Shown here piece by piece: positions 1 to 10,112 of a DNA stretch of 56,565 nt. The notes under the pieces are model-generated. The model was not told where the DNA came from. It worked only from the letters and a program-made list of their open reading frames with translations, and made no database searches. Location: assembly GCA_902515205.1 (NCBI GenBank), contig CABXTU010000005.1:1-56565 (forward strand), given 5' to 3'. Made by a program: the position numbers and the translations under genes. Each line of letters starts with the position of its first letter. Position 1 is the stretch's first letter. This DNA comes from an uncultured Pelagibacteraceae bacterium (lineage in GTDB: Bacteria > Pseudomonadota > Alphaproteobacteria > Pelagibacterales > Pelagibacteraceae).

Positions 1-1010
1 AAAAGAAAAGGACCTTTCATGTAATCCATACTATCACAAGTAGGACCATAAAAATCAAAAGCAGTTAATTTTTTTGAAATAATTTTATTTGAGCTATCTT
101 TTATCATTTTTGAGGGAAAGACTATGTTTGGAGTTCCTGCGTCAAAAAGTGTGCCATAAGTACCATCATTAATATAAAGTTTTTGTTTTTTTTTAAGATT
201 TACTCTGACTATTGTTGAACCACTTTCAGCAACTAATGCTCTTCCTGGCTCACAAATAATCTCAGGTAAATTTTCTATTTTTAGATTTTTAAGTCCTTTT
301 TTAATCTCATCTATATAATTATTTAAAGACTGAGGAATTAAATCAGGGTAAATTGTTGGAAATCCTCCTCCAACATTAATATAATCAGGTATAATTTTTG
401 TTTTCTTAATTATGTTTCCTATTTCATTTATTCCTTTTGTGTAAGAAATTGGATGCATACATTGAGACCCAACATGAAAACTCAATCCTATCTTACTAGA
501 ATGTTGTTTTACTAATCTAAGTAATCCTGTTGCTTCAGAGTTTATAGCTCCAAATTTTTTTGATAAATCAATTTCAGCATGTTCATTTGAAACTGATACT
601 CTTACAAATAGTTCAAGATCTTTTGCATTACTTGTGCTTTCAATAATTTTTACTAATTCGTCTTTTGTATCCAGTGCAAATGTTTTAACTCCATATTTGA
701 AATAGGCTTCTGTAATACTTTCTCTACATTTCACAGTATGCATAAATGAACATTTAGCTGATTGACTAAATTTTCTCACTGTTTTGATTTCTTCGATTGA
801 AGCAACATCAAATTGATTAATTCCACTTTTAATAATAGTTTTAATGATTGTAGGGTGAGGATTAGTTTTAACTGCATATAAGATTTTGCCAGGAAATTTA
901 TTTTGGAAATATTTAGATGCAGAAAGAATTGAATTCTTTCTTATACAATATACTGGTTTATTTGGTCTCAGCTGATTTATTAATTGTTCAACTGACTTAA
1001 ATTTTTGCAT
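1..1010 (-). CDS. Ornithine decarboxylase-like fold III PLP decarboxylase (partial, C-terminus off the left edge)
   Basis: The minus strand is open from an ATG at 1010 to the left edge, about 336 codons, so the C-terminus is missing. The frame shows the fold III (alanine-racemase-like) decarboxylase motifs in order: YAVKTNP with the PLP lysine near residue 49, HVGSQ, INVGGGFP, CEPGRA, and GPTCDSMD close to the edge. The CDSxD form is typical of ornithine decarboxylase, whereas diaminopimelate decarboxylase usually has CESxD, so putrescine formation from ornithine is the best call. Specificity is inferred, since lysine- or diaminopimelate-active relatives share this fold. It diverges from regA across a 149-bp gap that must hold both promoters. 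Confidence 0.85.
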   Translation of the reverse strand, partial: MQKFKSVEQLINQLRPNKPVYCIRKNSILSASKYFQNKFPGKILYAVKTNPHPTIIKTIIKSGINQFDVASIEEIKTVRKFSQSAKCSFMHTVKCRESITEAYFKYGVKTFALDTKDELVKIIESTSNAKDLELFVRVSVSNEHAEIDLSKKFGAINSEATGLLRLVKQHSSKIGLSFHVGSQCMHPISYTKGINEIGNIIKKTKIIPDYINVGGGFPTIYPDLIPQSLNNYIDEIKKGLKNLKIENLPEIICEPGRALVAESGSTIVRVNLKKKQKLYINDGTYGTLFDAGTPNIVFPSKMIKDSSNKIISKKLTAFDFYGPTCDSMDYMKGPFL

Positions 1011-1159
1011 TTTATATGCTCCCTAAAAAAAATTTAACAAAAAAAAAGTCTTTTAATTATAAAAAACTTTAATAAATTGAGCAATTAATTGAATAGTTAT
1101 CTAATGTAAAGTAAATAATAATCTATTGAATAATCAAAAAAAAACCCCATATAGTAATC

Positions 1160-1723
1160 ATGAAAAACGAAACACCATTGCAAAATTTGGCTGATTTTGA
1201 CAATAAATCATTGTTAATAGTGGACGATGACAACCCTTTTAGGGAGAGATTAGCTAGAGCTATGGAAAAAAAAGGCTTTGAAGTAATTCAAGCTGAGGGT
1301 GTAAAAAAAGGAATAGATTCTGTAAATACCAAAACTCCTGGTTTTGCAGTAGTTGATTTGAGACTAGGGGATGGTAACGGTCTGGAGGTAGTGAAACAAA
1401 TTCAACTGTCTAACTCATCAAGCAGAATTATAATGTTAACAGGTTATGGCAATATTCCAACTGCTGTAGCTGCCATTAAAGAAGGAGCAATCGATTATCT
1501 TGCTAAACCTGCTGACGCTGATGATGTTGAAAAAGCCTTATTGGCAGATCCAACAAAAAAAGCAGCTCCACCAGAAAATCCAATGTCTGCAGACAGAGTA
1601 AAATGGGAACATATTCATAGAGTATTTGAGCTTTGTAATAGAAATGTTTCGGAGACCGCCAGAAGATTAAAAATGCACAGAAGAACTTTACAAAGAATTT
1701 TATCTAAAAGATCTCCTAAATAA
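1160..1723 (+). CDS. regA: RegA/PrrA/ActR-type redox response regulator
   Basis: This is a 187-residue response regulator. The receiver has the acidic pocket VDDD at 21-24, phospho-acceptor Asp66 in VVDLRLGDG, Thr94 and Lys116. A short linker leads to a Fis-type helix-turn-helix at about 155-182, with the near-invariant RegA/PrrA/ActR stretch NVSETARRLKMHRRTLQRIL. In this family the protein is phosphorylated by the membrane kinase RegB/PrrB and controls redox-responsive genes for respiration, carbon and nitrogen metabolism. No regB is adjacent in this window, so the partner must be elsewhere or off the left edge. The stop overlaps the convergent bioY by 8 bases. Identity is very secure; the regulon is inferred. 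Confidence 0.95.
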   Translation: MKNETPLQNLADFDNKSLLIVDDDNPFRERLARAMEKKGFEVIQAEGVKKGIDSVNTKTPGFAVVDLRLGDGNGLEVVKQIQLSNSSSRIIMLTGYGNIPTAVAAIKEGAIDYLAKPADADDVEKALLADPTKKAAPPENPMSADRVKWEHIHRVFELCNRNVSETARRLKMHRRTLQRILSKRSPK

Positions 1724-2264
1724 TTTTTTCATTTAAAATTTTTTTAATTAAAATTGTTAATAATGTAATTTTAGTTATTTCAGCTAATAAAAAAGGTTTT
1801 ACACCCATTTCAAAAATTGGTTTATCCCAACCTAGAAGTATCCCTAGCCACAAAACACCTAGAATATAAATTGACGAAGTAGATATAATTAACTTTGTAA
1901 AAATTGTAAGATAATTATCCTTCACTTTTACAAAAGAAGCCAAATAACAAGCAAAAAGAAATCCAACCAAATATCCCATGGTAGGTCCTGTAAAATATAT
2001 TAATCCTACCCCTTTTTCAGGAGAATTAGAAAAAACAGGTAAACCAATGATTCCTTCTAACAAGTATAGACCAACAGTTGCTAAACCTATTTTAAATCCA
2101 AAGCTTACTCCTAAAAATAAAACAACAAATGTTTGCATAGTCATTGGTACTGGATAGAATGGAATTTTGATTTTTGCAGAGATAGCTAGAGCAATTGAGC
2201 CAAGGAAAACAATTAGTAATGATTTGATTATTTTTGTTTGAGAATTTTGCTTTATTAGTTCCAT
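1716..2264 (-). CDS. bioY: Biotin transporter BioY (ECF S-component)
   Basis: This 182-residue hydrophobic protein has about six membrane segments and the BioY hallmark FYPVPMTMQTF near residues 36-46, followed by glycine-rich membrane helices. BioY binds biotin in the inner membrane; it works with the ECF ATPase/T module BioMN in some organisms and has been reported to act alone in others. No bioM or bioN lies nearby, so solitary action or a shared ECF module is inferred. It starts 46 bp from the divergent polA start. The final residues overlap the end of regA, a convergent arrangement with no room for a separate terminator. Confidence 0.93.
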   Translation of the reverse strand: MELIKQNSQTKIIKSLLIVFLGSIALAISAKIKIPFYPVPMTMQTFVVLFLGVSFGFKIGLATVGLYLLEGIIGLPVFSNSPEKGVGLIYFTGPTMGYLVGFLFACYLASFVKVKDNYLTIFTKLIISTSSIYILGVLWLGILLGWDKPIFEMGVKPFLLAEITKITLLTILIKKILNEKII

Positions 2265-2310
2265 AAAAAATAATACTCTTATTTTTATCGAGAATCTATA
2301 TTAATTTAAA

Positions 2311-5085
2311 ATGAATAAAATTCAAAAAACAGACCACTTTTATTTAATTGATGGTTCAGGCTATATATTCAGAGCATATTATGCTCTGCCTCCCTTGACT
2401 AGAAAAAGTGACGGATTACCCACAGGAGCAGTAAGTGGTTTCTGTAGCATGTTATTTAAACTCCTCGAAGATTCTAAGTCTAATGAAAATAAACAAAAGC
2501 CAACTCATTTCGCTGTAATTTTTGACTCAGCTAGAAAAACTTTTAGAAACGAAATTTATAGTAATTACAAAGCTAACCGTTCAGAAGCACCTGATGATTT
2601 AGCTCCACAATTTGAATATATAAGAAAATCTGTTTTAGCTTTCAATTTACCTTCAGTAGATCTTGCAAATTATGAAGCAGATGATCTCATAGCCACTTAT
2701 GTTGACCAAATTTTGAAAAAGGGAGCAAAAGTAACAATTGTATCTTCAGACAAAGATTTAATGCAACTATTTAAAAAGAATGTTCGAATTTTTGATCCGA
2801 TGAAAAATAAATTCATTTCTAATGAAGATGTTCAAAATAAATTTGGTGTTGACCCCTCAAAGGTTATTGATGTTCAAGCCTTAGCTGGTGATAGTAGTGA
2901 TAATGTTCCTGGAGTGCCAGGTATAGGGGTAAAAACGGCTGCAGAATTAATAAATAAGTATGGGTCTTTAGAAAAACTTTTAGAGTCTGTAACTGAGATT
3001 AAACAAAACAAAAGAAGAGAAACCTTAATACAGAATAAAGACAAAGCTATTATTAGCAAGAAATTAGTGACTTTGAAACATGATGCTCCAGTAGACAGAA
3101 TTTTATCTGAATTTAAATTGAAGGGAATAGATAAAGATAAACTTTATAAATTTTTAAGAGAGATGGAGTTTAATAGATTATTAAGCTCAGCTATATCAGC
3201 ATACGGAGAGCCTAATTTAGATAGCATTAAAAATGATGTAAAACCATTAGTAAATATAAAAGCCATTAGCAAAAAAGAATATTTTTTAATTGAGGATGCT
3301 CAAGAAATAGATAATTGGATTAAAGAAGCAGAGGAAGAGGGAGAGGTAGCTGTAGACACAGAAACAAGCTCATTAGATCCTCATCAAGCTGAATTAATTG
3401 GTATTTCATTAAGTTCAAAAATTGGTAAAGCTTGTTATATTCCTATAGGTCACAATTCAAATAAATGTATAAGCAAAGATATAGTTTTAAAAAAATTAAA
3501 ACCTTTGCTAGAAGATCCAAGTATAAAAAAGATAGGTCAAAATATAAAGTTTGATCTCATAGTTTTGTTAAAGAATGGTATTAATATTTCATCTCTAGAG
3601 GATACAATGCTTATGTCTTATGTATTGGATGCAGGAAAAAATAGACATAATATGGATACGCTCTCTGAAATTCATTTAAATCATAAAACGATTTCTTTTA
3701 AAGAATTAGTTGGCACAGGAAAAAAAGAAATTAATTTTAGTGAGGTTGATATTGAGAAAGCAAAAGATTATGCAGCCGAGGATGCAGATATAACACTTAG
3801 ATTGTACAAAAAATTTTTTAAAAGCTTAAAACAAGAAAAAATGATCAATATCTATGAAATTTTTGAAAAACCGATGATAAAAATTTTAGCCCTTATGGAG
3901 ATAGAAGGTGTCAAGATTGATAATAAATTTCTTAAAATTTTATCACTAAATTTTGAAAAAAAAATAGAAAAAATTCAAAAAGATATTTTTAAAATTTCAA
4001 AAAAAAATTTTAATATTGCTTCTCCGAAACAACTCGGAGAAATTATATATAACGATTTGAAGATTTCTGGTCTTAAAAAAACTAAGAAGGGAGGTTTTGC
4101 AACAAGTGCCTCAGTTTTAGAAGATCTTGCATTTAAAGGTAACGAATTTCCTAGATTAGTTTTAGATTGGAGACAGATTTCAAAATTAAAAAACACTTAT
4201 TCAGATTCTTTACCAGAACATATAAACCCAAAAACAAAAAGAGTTCATACATCTTTTTTACTAGCAGCTACTACAACTGGCAGATTAGCATCAAGTGACC
4301 CAAATTTGCAAAACATTCCAATTAAATCAGAAGATGGTAAAAATATAAGAAAATCGTTCATAGCTGAAAAAAACCATGTTTTAATTTCTGCAGATTACAA
4401 CCAAATTGAAATGAGAATTTTAGCTGATTTAGCAGATGTAAAAGAACTTAAAAAGGCATTTGAAAATAATGAAGATATTCACTCATTAACTGCCAGTCAA
4501 ATATTTAACATTGATATTAAAAAGATCAATCAAGATCAAAGAAGAAAAGCTAAAGCTATAAATTTTGGTATTATTTATGGTATATCTCAATATGGTCTAG
4601 CTAAACAAATAAATGTCTCTAATTATGAGGCAGAGGAATTTTTGAATTCATATTTTTCTAAATTTCCTGAAATAAAAGTTTACATGGATAAAACAATTAA
4701 ATTCTGTAGAAAAAGTGGGTACGTCAATAATATTTTCGGAAGAAAATCACATTTTATTAATATCAATGATAAAAATTACAATGTTCGTAATTTTCAAGAA
4801 CGGGCAGCAATAAATGCACCAATACAAGGATCAGCATCTGAAATTATGAGATTAGCTATGATCAGGTTAGATAAAAGATTGAATAAAGAAAAAAATCAAA
4901 AAACCAAGATGTTACTTCAAATTCATGATGAATTAATTTTTGAAACCCCAAAAGATGAGGCAAAAAAAATAAGTAAAATAATAATAGAAGAAATGACTAG
5001 TGTAGCCCAAAGTGACCAACATTCATTCTCTATACCATTGACTGTAGATTTAAATATTGGCAATAATTGGGGTGAGCTTCACTAA
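2311..5085 (+). CDS. polA: DNA polymerase I
   Basis: The 924-residue length is normal for full three-domain Pol I. The N-terminal 5'-3' exonuclease (about 1-290) includes ANYEADDLIA and the helix-hairpin-helix region GDSSDNVPGVPGIG. The 3'-5' proofreading domain (about 320-510) keeps its acidic residues: DTE near 349, the NIKFD region, and YAAEDAD near 490, so proofreading should be active. The polymerase domain shows DYNQIEMRI near 694, the O-helix RRKAKAINFGIIYG near 745 with the Phe associated with dideoxynucleotide discrimination, and IHDELIFE near 870. It fills gaps in repair and removes Okazaki RNA primers. It stands alone on its strand, 50 bp upstream of chvI. Confidence 0.98.
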   Translation: MNKIQKTDHFYLIDGSGYIFRAYYALPPLTRKSDGLPTGAVSGFCSMLFKLLEDSKSNENKQKPTHFAVIFDSARKTFRNEIYSNYKANRSEAPDDLAPQFEYIRKSVLAFNLPSVDLANYEADDLIATYVDQILKKGAKVTIVSSDKDLMQLFKKNVRIFDPMKNKFISNEDVQNKFGVDPSKVIDVQALAGDSSDNVPGVPGIGVKTAAELINKYGSLEKLLESVTEIKQNKRRETLIQNKDKAIISKKLVTLKHDAPVDRILSEFKLKGIDKDKLYKFLREMEFNRLLSSAISAYGEPNLDSIKNDVKPLVNIKAISKKEYFLIEDAQEIDNWIKEAEEEGEVAVDTETSSLDPHQAELIGISLSSKIGKACYIPIGHNSNKCISKDIVLKKLKPLLEDPSIKKIGQNIKFDLIVLLKNGINISSLEDTMLMSYVLDAGKNRHNMDTLSEIHLNHKTISFKELVGTGKKEINFSEVDIEKAKDYAAEDADITLRLYKKFFKSLKQEKMINIYEIFEKPMIKILALMEIEGVKIDNKFLKILSLNFEKKIEKIQKDIFKISKKNFNIASPKQLGEIIYNDLKISGLKKTKKGGFATSASVLEDLAFKGNEFPRLVLDWRQISKLKNTYSDSLPEHINPKTKRVHTSFLLAATTTGRLASSDPNLQNIPIKSEDGKNIRKSFIAEKNHVLISADYNQIEMRILADLADVKELKKAFENNEDIHSLTASQIFNIDIKKINQDQRRKAKAINFGIIYGISQYGLAKQINVSNYEAEEFLNSYFSKFPEIKVYMDKTIKFCRKSGYVNNIFGRKSHFININDKNYNVRNFQERAAINAPIQGSASEIMRLAMIRLDKRLNKEKNQKTKMLLQIHDELIFETPKDEAKKISKIIIEEMTSVAQSDQHSFSIPLTVDLNIGNNWGELH

Positions 5086-5135
5086 TTAAAATCTATTGCC
5101 CAATTTAGAACAATTTAGTATTTTTATATTTAAGT

Positions 5136-5843
5136 ATGCATAAACAAACAATTGCTCTTGTAGATGACGATAGAAATATTCTAACAAGTATAAGCATAGC
5201 ATTAGAAAAAGAGGGTTTTAAAGTCCAAACCTATATAGATGGTGAGAGTGCTTTGATAGGTCTTTCGAGGACTCCACCAGATTTAGCGATTATTGATATT
5301 AAGATGCCCAAAATGGATGGAGAGGAATTATTAAAAAAATTAAGAAAAAAAACTTCTTTACCTGTAATATTTTTAACTTCTAAAGATGAGGAAATAGATG
5401 AGTTACTTGGTTTAAAATTAGGTGCTGATGATTTTGTTAAAAAATCAGGAGGTTTCTCAATAAAAGTTCTAATTGAAAGAATTAGAATTCAACTAAGAAA
5501 AAAAAATACAAAAGATTTTTTTGAAGAAAACAAAAGTATTATTTCTCATGGTAAATTAAAATTAGACCCTTCCCAATTAGAATGTGAATGGAATGGAAAA
5601 CAGTTACCAGATAAACTTACAACTACAGAATTTTTATTAGTAAAAGAACTAGCAAAGCGACCAGGTATAATAAAGGAAAGAGCTCAATTAATGGATATAG
5701 CTTACAGGGAAGATACTGAAATAGAAGATAGAACTATAGACAGCCATGTGAAGAGAATTAGAAAAAAATTTAAAAAGGTTGATCCAGAATTTTCAGCTAT
5801 AGAAACCAGATATGGAAGTGGATATAGATGGAACGTTAGTTAA
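5136..5843 (+). CDS. chvI: ChvI-type response regulator (OmpR family)
   Basis: This 235-residue regulator has an N-terminal receiver with acidic pocket DDD at 10-12, phospho-acceptor Asp54 in IIDIKMPKMDG, the switch Thr81 and a conserved Lys near 102. The OmpR winged-helix domain occupies about 140-235 and ends with the family signature RTIDSHVKRIRKK and RYGSGYRW. The receiver plus the adjoining kinase match ChvI of the ChvG/ChvI system, which in alphaproteobacteria controls envelope and acid-stress genes. Its stop overlaps the chvG start in a TAATG junction, implying translational coupling. Which signal it senses in this organism is unknown. Confidence 0.92.
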   Translation: MHKQTIALVDDDRNILTSISIALEKEGFKVQTYIDGESALIGLSRTPPDLAIIDIKMPKMDGEELLKKLRKKTSLPVIFLTSKDEEIDELLGLKLGADDFVKKSGGFSIKVLIERIRIQLRKKNTKDFFEENKSIISHGKLKLDPSQLECEWNGKQLPDKLTTTEFLLVKELAKRPGIIKERAQLMDIAYREDTEIEDRTIDSHVKRIRKKFKKVDPEFSAIETRYGSGYRWNVS

Positions 5844-7384
5844 TGTTTAGTAGTTTTCTTCAAAATATCCCAATTTTAAAAAAGTTTTTATTAATAAATT
5901 TAATTTTTTTTACAATCATTGGACTATTTACATTTATTTATTTAAAGAATGTCCAACCTAATTTGATTAAAAAAAAATCTTCAAATCACATAGAAGTTAT
6001 TAATAATACTATTGATAACTTAAAAAGATTAGATGTAAAATTTGTCGAAGAAGATATAAGAAAATTTCTATTTTCTACGCGATTTCTTTTTCAAAATCTT
6101 GATAGAGTAATATTTTTTGATGATGAATTAAATTTAGTTGGAGATACAGATACACTTGACCTTGATCCCAGGTCATTTACTACAAGATTGGATACGGTAG
6201 AACTCGAAATATTAAATGAAAAAAAAACTAAAGAAATAACAGAAAAAAAAAACATAAATATTGGAACTGATAATAACGTTTCTTTGAACGATATCTTATT
6301 TGATTATGCAGGATCAAAAAATTTTGGAATACCTTTTACTTTTACTCAAGAAGATTTTAACAAATTTAAATTAACAACAATCAAAAATGTAATGCAGGAT
6401 GGAAAAAATATTGGTTATCTTGCTATAACAGAAAATGCTAATGATATTAAAGCAGCAATAAATGAGAGAAAAACCTTTGTAATTAGAACCGCAATTGCCG
6501 TAGGAATAGTAATTTTAATATTTTCTTTTGTGCTAAATAGATATTTTTTAAAACCTATAAAAAACTTGGTGAATTATACAAAAACAATAAGAATGAAAGA
6601 TACACCAATTACAAATATTGAGTCTTTAAAGTTAAGAAAAGATGAATTGGGATTATTATCAAACTCATTAGATGATATGACATTTGAATTACAAAAAAAA
6701 ATTTCACATGCTGAAAATTTTTCTACAGACTTAGTTCATGAAATAAGAAATCCTCTTGCTTCTTTAAAAAGTGCATCTGAAATTTTGCATGATACAAATG
6801 ATAGAGAACAAAGATTAAAATTAATCAATATATTAAGTCATGATGTACAAAGAATTGAGAGATTAATTACAGATTATTCACAAATGTTAAAAGATGAAGT
6901 GGCGTTAAGTAAAGAAAAGATTAAAAAATTAGATATTGAACCAATAATTAAATCGGTTGTAGATGATTTTAACAATATTTATAAATTAAAAAGAGGTATT
7001 AAAATTTTTTATGAAAATGATAGAAAAAGTAAATATTTTATTAACGGGATAGAAAATAGGATTGAACAAATAATTGCTAACCTTTTGGATAATGCAGTTT
7101 CTTTTAGTGAAGATAATAATGATGTAATTGTTAAAGTTTCTAAAACAAAAGATAATGAAGTTATTCTCAATATTTTGGATGAAGGTCAAGGATTTAAAGA
7201 AAAAAATACAAATAAAATATTTAATAGGTTTTACAGTAATAGACCTGATAAATTTGGTCAGCATTCAGGACTTGGTTTAAATATAGTTAAAAATTTGGTT
7301 GATTTACATAATGCTAGAATTAAGGCTTCTAACAGGATAGACCAAAGAGGAGCGAGTATGGAAATTATATTTCCAAAAATTTAA
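5843..7384 (+). CDS. chvG: ChvG-type sensor histidine kinase
   Basis: The 513-residue membrane kinase has a first transmembrane helix at about 14-34, a roughly 170-residue periplasmic sensor region, a second helix near 210-231 and a HAMP linker. The dimerization domain carries the phospho-accepting His near 299 in LVHEIRNPLASLKSA. The ATPase domain shows NLLDNAVSFS (N box), DEGQGF (G1) and HSGLGLNIVKNLV (G2). It should autophosphorylate and pass phosphate to ChvI, encoded directly upstream with a 1-base overlap. In many alphaproteobacteria hprK, an EIIA gene and ptsH follow; here ahcY follows after 45 bp. Pairing with ChvI is strongly supported; the stimulus is not. Confidence 0.92.
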   Translation: MFSSFLQNIPILKKFLLINLIFFTIIGLFTFIYLKNVQPNLIKKKSSNHIEVINNTIDNLKRLDVKFVEEDIRKFLFSTRFLFQNLDRVIFFDDELNLVGDTDTLDLDPRSFTTRLDTVELEILNEKKTKEITEKKNINIGTDNNVSLNDILFDYAGSKNFGIPFTFTQEDFNKFKLTTIKNVMQDGKNIGYLAITENANDIKAAINERKTFVIRTAIAVGIVILIFSFVLNRYFLKPIKNLVNYTKTIRMKDTPITNIESLKLRKDELGLLSNSLDDMTFELQKKISHAENFSTDLVHEIRNPLASLKSASEILHDTNDREQRLKLINILSHDVQRIERLITDYSQMLKDEVALSKEKIKKLDIEPIIKSVVDDFNNIYKLKRGIKIFYENDRKSKYFINGIENRIEQIIANLLDNAVSFSEDNNDVIVKVSKTKDNEVILNILDEGQGFKEKNTNKIFNRFYSNRPDKFGQHSGLGLNIVKNLVDLHNARIKASNRIDQRGASMEIIFPKI

Positions 7385-7429
7385 AGAGTTTTATTGATTA
7401 ATTAATTTTTTATTGTTAGAAGTATTTTA

Positions 7430-8716
7430 ATGGAAGATTTCAAAGTAAAAGATATATCGCAAGCAGAATTTGGGCGTAAAGAAATTTCAATAGCTGAAAG
7501 TGAAATGCCTGGTTTAATGGCCTTAAGAGAAGAATATTTGGGTAAATCACCATTAAAAGGTGCTAGGATAGTTGGTTGTTTACATATGACTATTCAGACA
7601 GCAGTCTTAATTGAAACATTAGTAGATTTAGGAGCTGAGGTAAGATGGTCGTCTTGTAATATTTTTTCAACTCAAGACCATGCTGCGGCGGCGATTGCAA
7701 AAGCTGGAGTTCCTGTTTATGCATGGAAAGGTGAAACTGAAGAAGAATATTGGTGGTGTGTCAAACAAACTATTGAGGGTAAAAAAAGTTGGAAACCAAA
7801 TATGATCTTAGATGATGGAGGAGATCTTACAGCTTTAATGCACAAAGATTATCAAGATTTGATGAAAGATATAAAAGGCTTGTCAGAAGAAACTACCACA
7901 GGTGTCTTAGCGTTAAAAAAAATGGAAAGTGAGAAAAAATTACTAGTTCCAGCAATTAATGTTAACGACTCTGTTACAAAATCTAAATTTGATAACTTAT
8001 ATGGGTGTAGAGAAAGTTTAGTTGATGGCATAAAGAGGGCTACTGATGTAATGATGTCTGGAAAAGTAGCAATAGTGGCCGGTTTTGGTGATGTTGGTAA
8101 GGGAAGTGCAGCATCTTTAAGGCAGTCAGGTGCGAGGGTTATGGTGACAGAGACGGATCCTATTTGTGCCTTACAAGCTGCAATGGAAGGTTATGAAGTA
8201 GTTACAATGGATGACATGATTAGCCAAGCAGACATTGTTGTAACCGCAACAGGAAATAAAGATATTGTAACAGCTGATCATATGAGAGAAATGAAAGATA
8301 GAGCAATTTTATGTAATATTGGTCATTTTGATAATGAAATTCAAGTAGATGCATTAAAAAATTATAAATGGGATGAAATTAAACCCCAAGTACATGAGAT
8401 AACTTTACCAAGTAAAAAAAGAATTATTTTGCTTGCTGAAGGTAGGTTGGTAAATTTAGGATGTGCAACAGGTCATCCAAGTTTTGTAATGAGTGCGTCT
8501 TTTACTAACCAGGTAATTGCTCAAATAGAGTTGTGGAATAACTATAAAAATTATGAAAAAAAAGTATATGTATTGCCTAAACACTTAGATGAAAAAGTTG
8601 CAACTCTTCATCTTAAAAAAGTAGGTGCAAAACTGACTAAATTATCTAAAGACCAAGCAGATTATATTAGCGTTGGTGTAGAAGGTCCCTACAAACCAAA
8701 TGCCTACCGCTATTAA
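7430..8716 (+). CDS. ahcY: S-adenosylhomocysteine hydrolase
   Basis: This 428-residue enzyme cleaves S-adenosylhomocysteine to adenosine and homocysteine, removing the product inhibitor of methyltransferases and feeding methionine regeneration. Visible signatures are [15 protein letters not shown] near 76-90, the NAD-binding [10 protein letters not shown] near 218-227, NIGHFDNEI near 297, and the C-terminal KPNAYRY that supplies Lys and Tyr to the cofactor site. Length and motifs are complete. It sits between chvG (45 bp upstream) and tsaE, whose start lies 17 bases inside its 3' end. The 45-bp leader is too short for a SAH or SAM riboswitch and shows no obvious hairpin. Confidence 0.97.
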   Translation: MEDFKVKDISQAEFGRKEISIAESEMPGLMALREEYLGKSPLKGARIVGCLHMTIQTAVLIETLVDLGAEVRWSSCNIFSTQDHAAAAIAKAGVPVYAWKGETEEEYWWCVKQTIEGKKSWKPNMILDDGGDLTALMHKDYQDLMKDIKGLSEETTTGVLALKKMESEKKLLVPAINVNDSVTKSKFDNLYGCRESLVDGIKRATDVMMSGKVAIVAGFGDVGKGSAASLRQSGARVMVTETDPICALQAAMEGYEVVTMDDMISQADIVVTATGNKDIVTADHMREMKDRAILCNIGHFDNEIQVDALKNYKWDEIKPQVHEITLPSKKRIILLAEGRLVNLGCATGHPSFVMSASFTNQVIAQIELWNNYKNYEKKVYVLPKHLDEKVATLHLKKVGAKLTKLSKDQADYISVGVEGPYKPNAYRY

Positions 8717-9155
8717 TAGTGATATAATTGAATTATCATCTCAAGATAAAACACAGAAATTTGCAAATAAAATTTTAAAAGAAATCAAAGTTGGAGACAT
8801 AATTTTTTTATATGGGGAAATGGGTGTGGGCAAAACTACTTTTGTTAAATATTTAATTAATCAGCTTCAAAAAAGAAATAAACTAAAACTAACAGAAGTT
8901 ACTAGCCCAACATTCAGTCTATTAAATGAATATCAAATAAATGAAATAAAAATTAATCATTATGATTTGTTTAGACTTAAATCTACTGATGAATTAAAAA
9001 ATTTAGATTTATTTGCAGACAGTTCAACTACAATCACGGTTGTTGAATGGCCACAAATAATCAAAGATAAGCCAAAAAAATTGATAGAATTAACTTTTAA
9101 ATATGCAAATGATTATAAAAAAAGGTCAGTACAAATTAAAGGTTTAGATTTATAA
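8700..9155 (+). CDS. tsaE: tRNA threonylcarbamoyladenosine biosynthesis ATPase TsaE
   Basis: This 151-residue P-loop protein has Walker [10 protein letters not shown] at about 39-47, then [12 protein letters not shown] near 75 and a Walker B-like HYDLFR followed by VVEWPQ. These are the standard TsaE (YjeE) motifs. TsaE acts with TsaB and TsaD in making the t6A modification next to the anticodon of ANN-decoding tRNAs. The start is the ATG at 8700, 17 bases inside ahcY in another frame; no later in-frame start precedes the conserved core, so the overlap seems real. amgK starts 9 bases after its stop, as in the tsaE-amgK-murU block of other alphaproteobacteria. Confidence 0.93.
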   Translation: MPTAINSDIIELSSQDKTQKFANKILKEIKVGDIIFLYGEMGVGKTTFVKYLINQLQKRNKLKLTEVTSPTFSLLNEYQINEIKINHYDLFRLKSTDELKNLDLFADSSTTITVVEWPQIIKDKPKKLIELTFKYANDYKKRSVQIKGLDL

Positions 9156-9164
9156 ATTTCTTTA

Positions 9165-10112
9165 ATGAAAAATTTAGAAAAAATAAAAGGTGACGCTTCA
9201 TTTCGAAAATTTTTTAGAAAAAAAAAAAAATTTTTTACATCAGTTATAGTTTTTTCCAAAAAAGATAAGATTAAAAATCTTTTGGTATATGATGCGGTAA
9301 ATAAAATTTTGATAAAAAATAAAATTTTAGCACCAAAATTATATAAAGAAAATTATAATAAAAGTTACCTTGAAATACAGGATTTTGGAAATGATACTAT
9401 TTTTAAAATCTTAAAAAAGAACAAAAATGAAAAAATTTTTTACTATAAAAAAATAATTAAGTTATTAAATAAAATGCAGTTAATTAAAGATAAAAGTATT
9501 AAAAACTTTAAAAATAAAAATTTTAAAATTCCAAGATATGACAACAAAGTTCTTATTAGTGAAGCCTTTTTATTTTGTGATTGGTATGTAAAAAAAAATT
9601 TAAAATTGAGAAATAAGATTAAATTTATAAAAGAATTTAAAAAGATAATTAAAAAATTAGTTTTAAGTCTTAAACTGAAGAATAATGTTTTTGTTCATAG
9701 AGATTTTCATGTGTCTAATTTAATGAAAGTTGATAATCAAATTGGGATAATTGATAGTCAAGATGCAATGATAGGAAATAGAGCTTATGATCTAGCTTCA
9801 TTAATCGATGATGTAAGACTAAAAACATCATTAAAAATAAAAAAAAATATTTATAAATTGTATATTAATAAACAGAGAAAATTAGATAAGAATAAGTTTA
9901 AAAATGATTTTGAAATACTATCAATACTAAGAAATCTTAAAATAATTGGAATATTTACCCGTTTAGCATTTAGAGATGGCAAAAAAAAATATTTAAAACT
10001 AATTCCTTATGCTTGGAAATTAATTGAAGTTAGAATAAATGAAAATAAATTATTTTTAGATTTGAAACAGCTGTTAAATACTAGCTTTAAAAGAAAATTA
10101 GATGAAAATTAA
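9165..10112 (+). CDS. amgK: N-acetylmuramate/N-acetylglucosamine kinase (AmgK), aminoglycoside phosphotransferase fold
   Basis: The 315-residue protein starts KIKGDASFRKFFR, a typical AmgK opening, and carries the phosphotransferase catalytic loop VHRDFHVSNLM near 181-191 and the metal-binding GIIDSQDAMIGNRAYDLASL near 198-217. In the recycling route known from Pseudomonas and Caulobacter, AmgK phosphorylates the anomeric position of MurNAc or GlcNAc and MurU then makes UDP-MurNAc. murU begins within the last 11 bases of this gene, supporting that assignment over an antibiotic kinase. It is unusually rich in Lys, Ile and Asn. The substrate is inferred from the pairing. Confidence 0.85.
   Translation: MKNLEKIKGDASFRKFFRKKKKFFTSVIVFSKKDKIKNLLVYDAVNKILIKNKILAPKLYKENYNKSYLEIQDFGNDTIFKILKKNKNEKIFYYKKIIKLLNKMQLIKDKSIKNFKNKNFKIPRYDNKVLISEAFLFCDWYVKKNLKLRNKIKFIKEFKKIIKKLVLSLKLKNNVFVHRDFHVSNLMKVDNQIGIIDSQDAMIGNRAYDLASLIDDVRLKTSLKIKKNIYKLYINKQRKLDKNKFKNDFEILSILRNLKIIGIFTRLAFRDGKKKYLKLIPYAWKLIEVRINENKLFLDLKQLLNTSFKRKLDEN

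Noticed and set aside
1011-1159. RNA gene in the gap between the decarboxylase and regA
   Set aside because: No cloverleaf, strong hairpin or GC-rich island is visible; the gap looks like a divergent promoter region.
7385-7429. Possible SAM or SAH riboswitch before ahcY
   Set aside because: Only 45 bases separate chvG and ahcY, they are A/T-rich, and no paired conserved core is visible.
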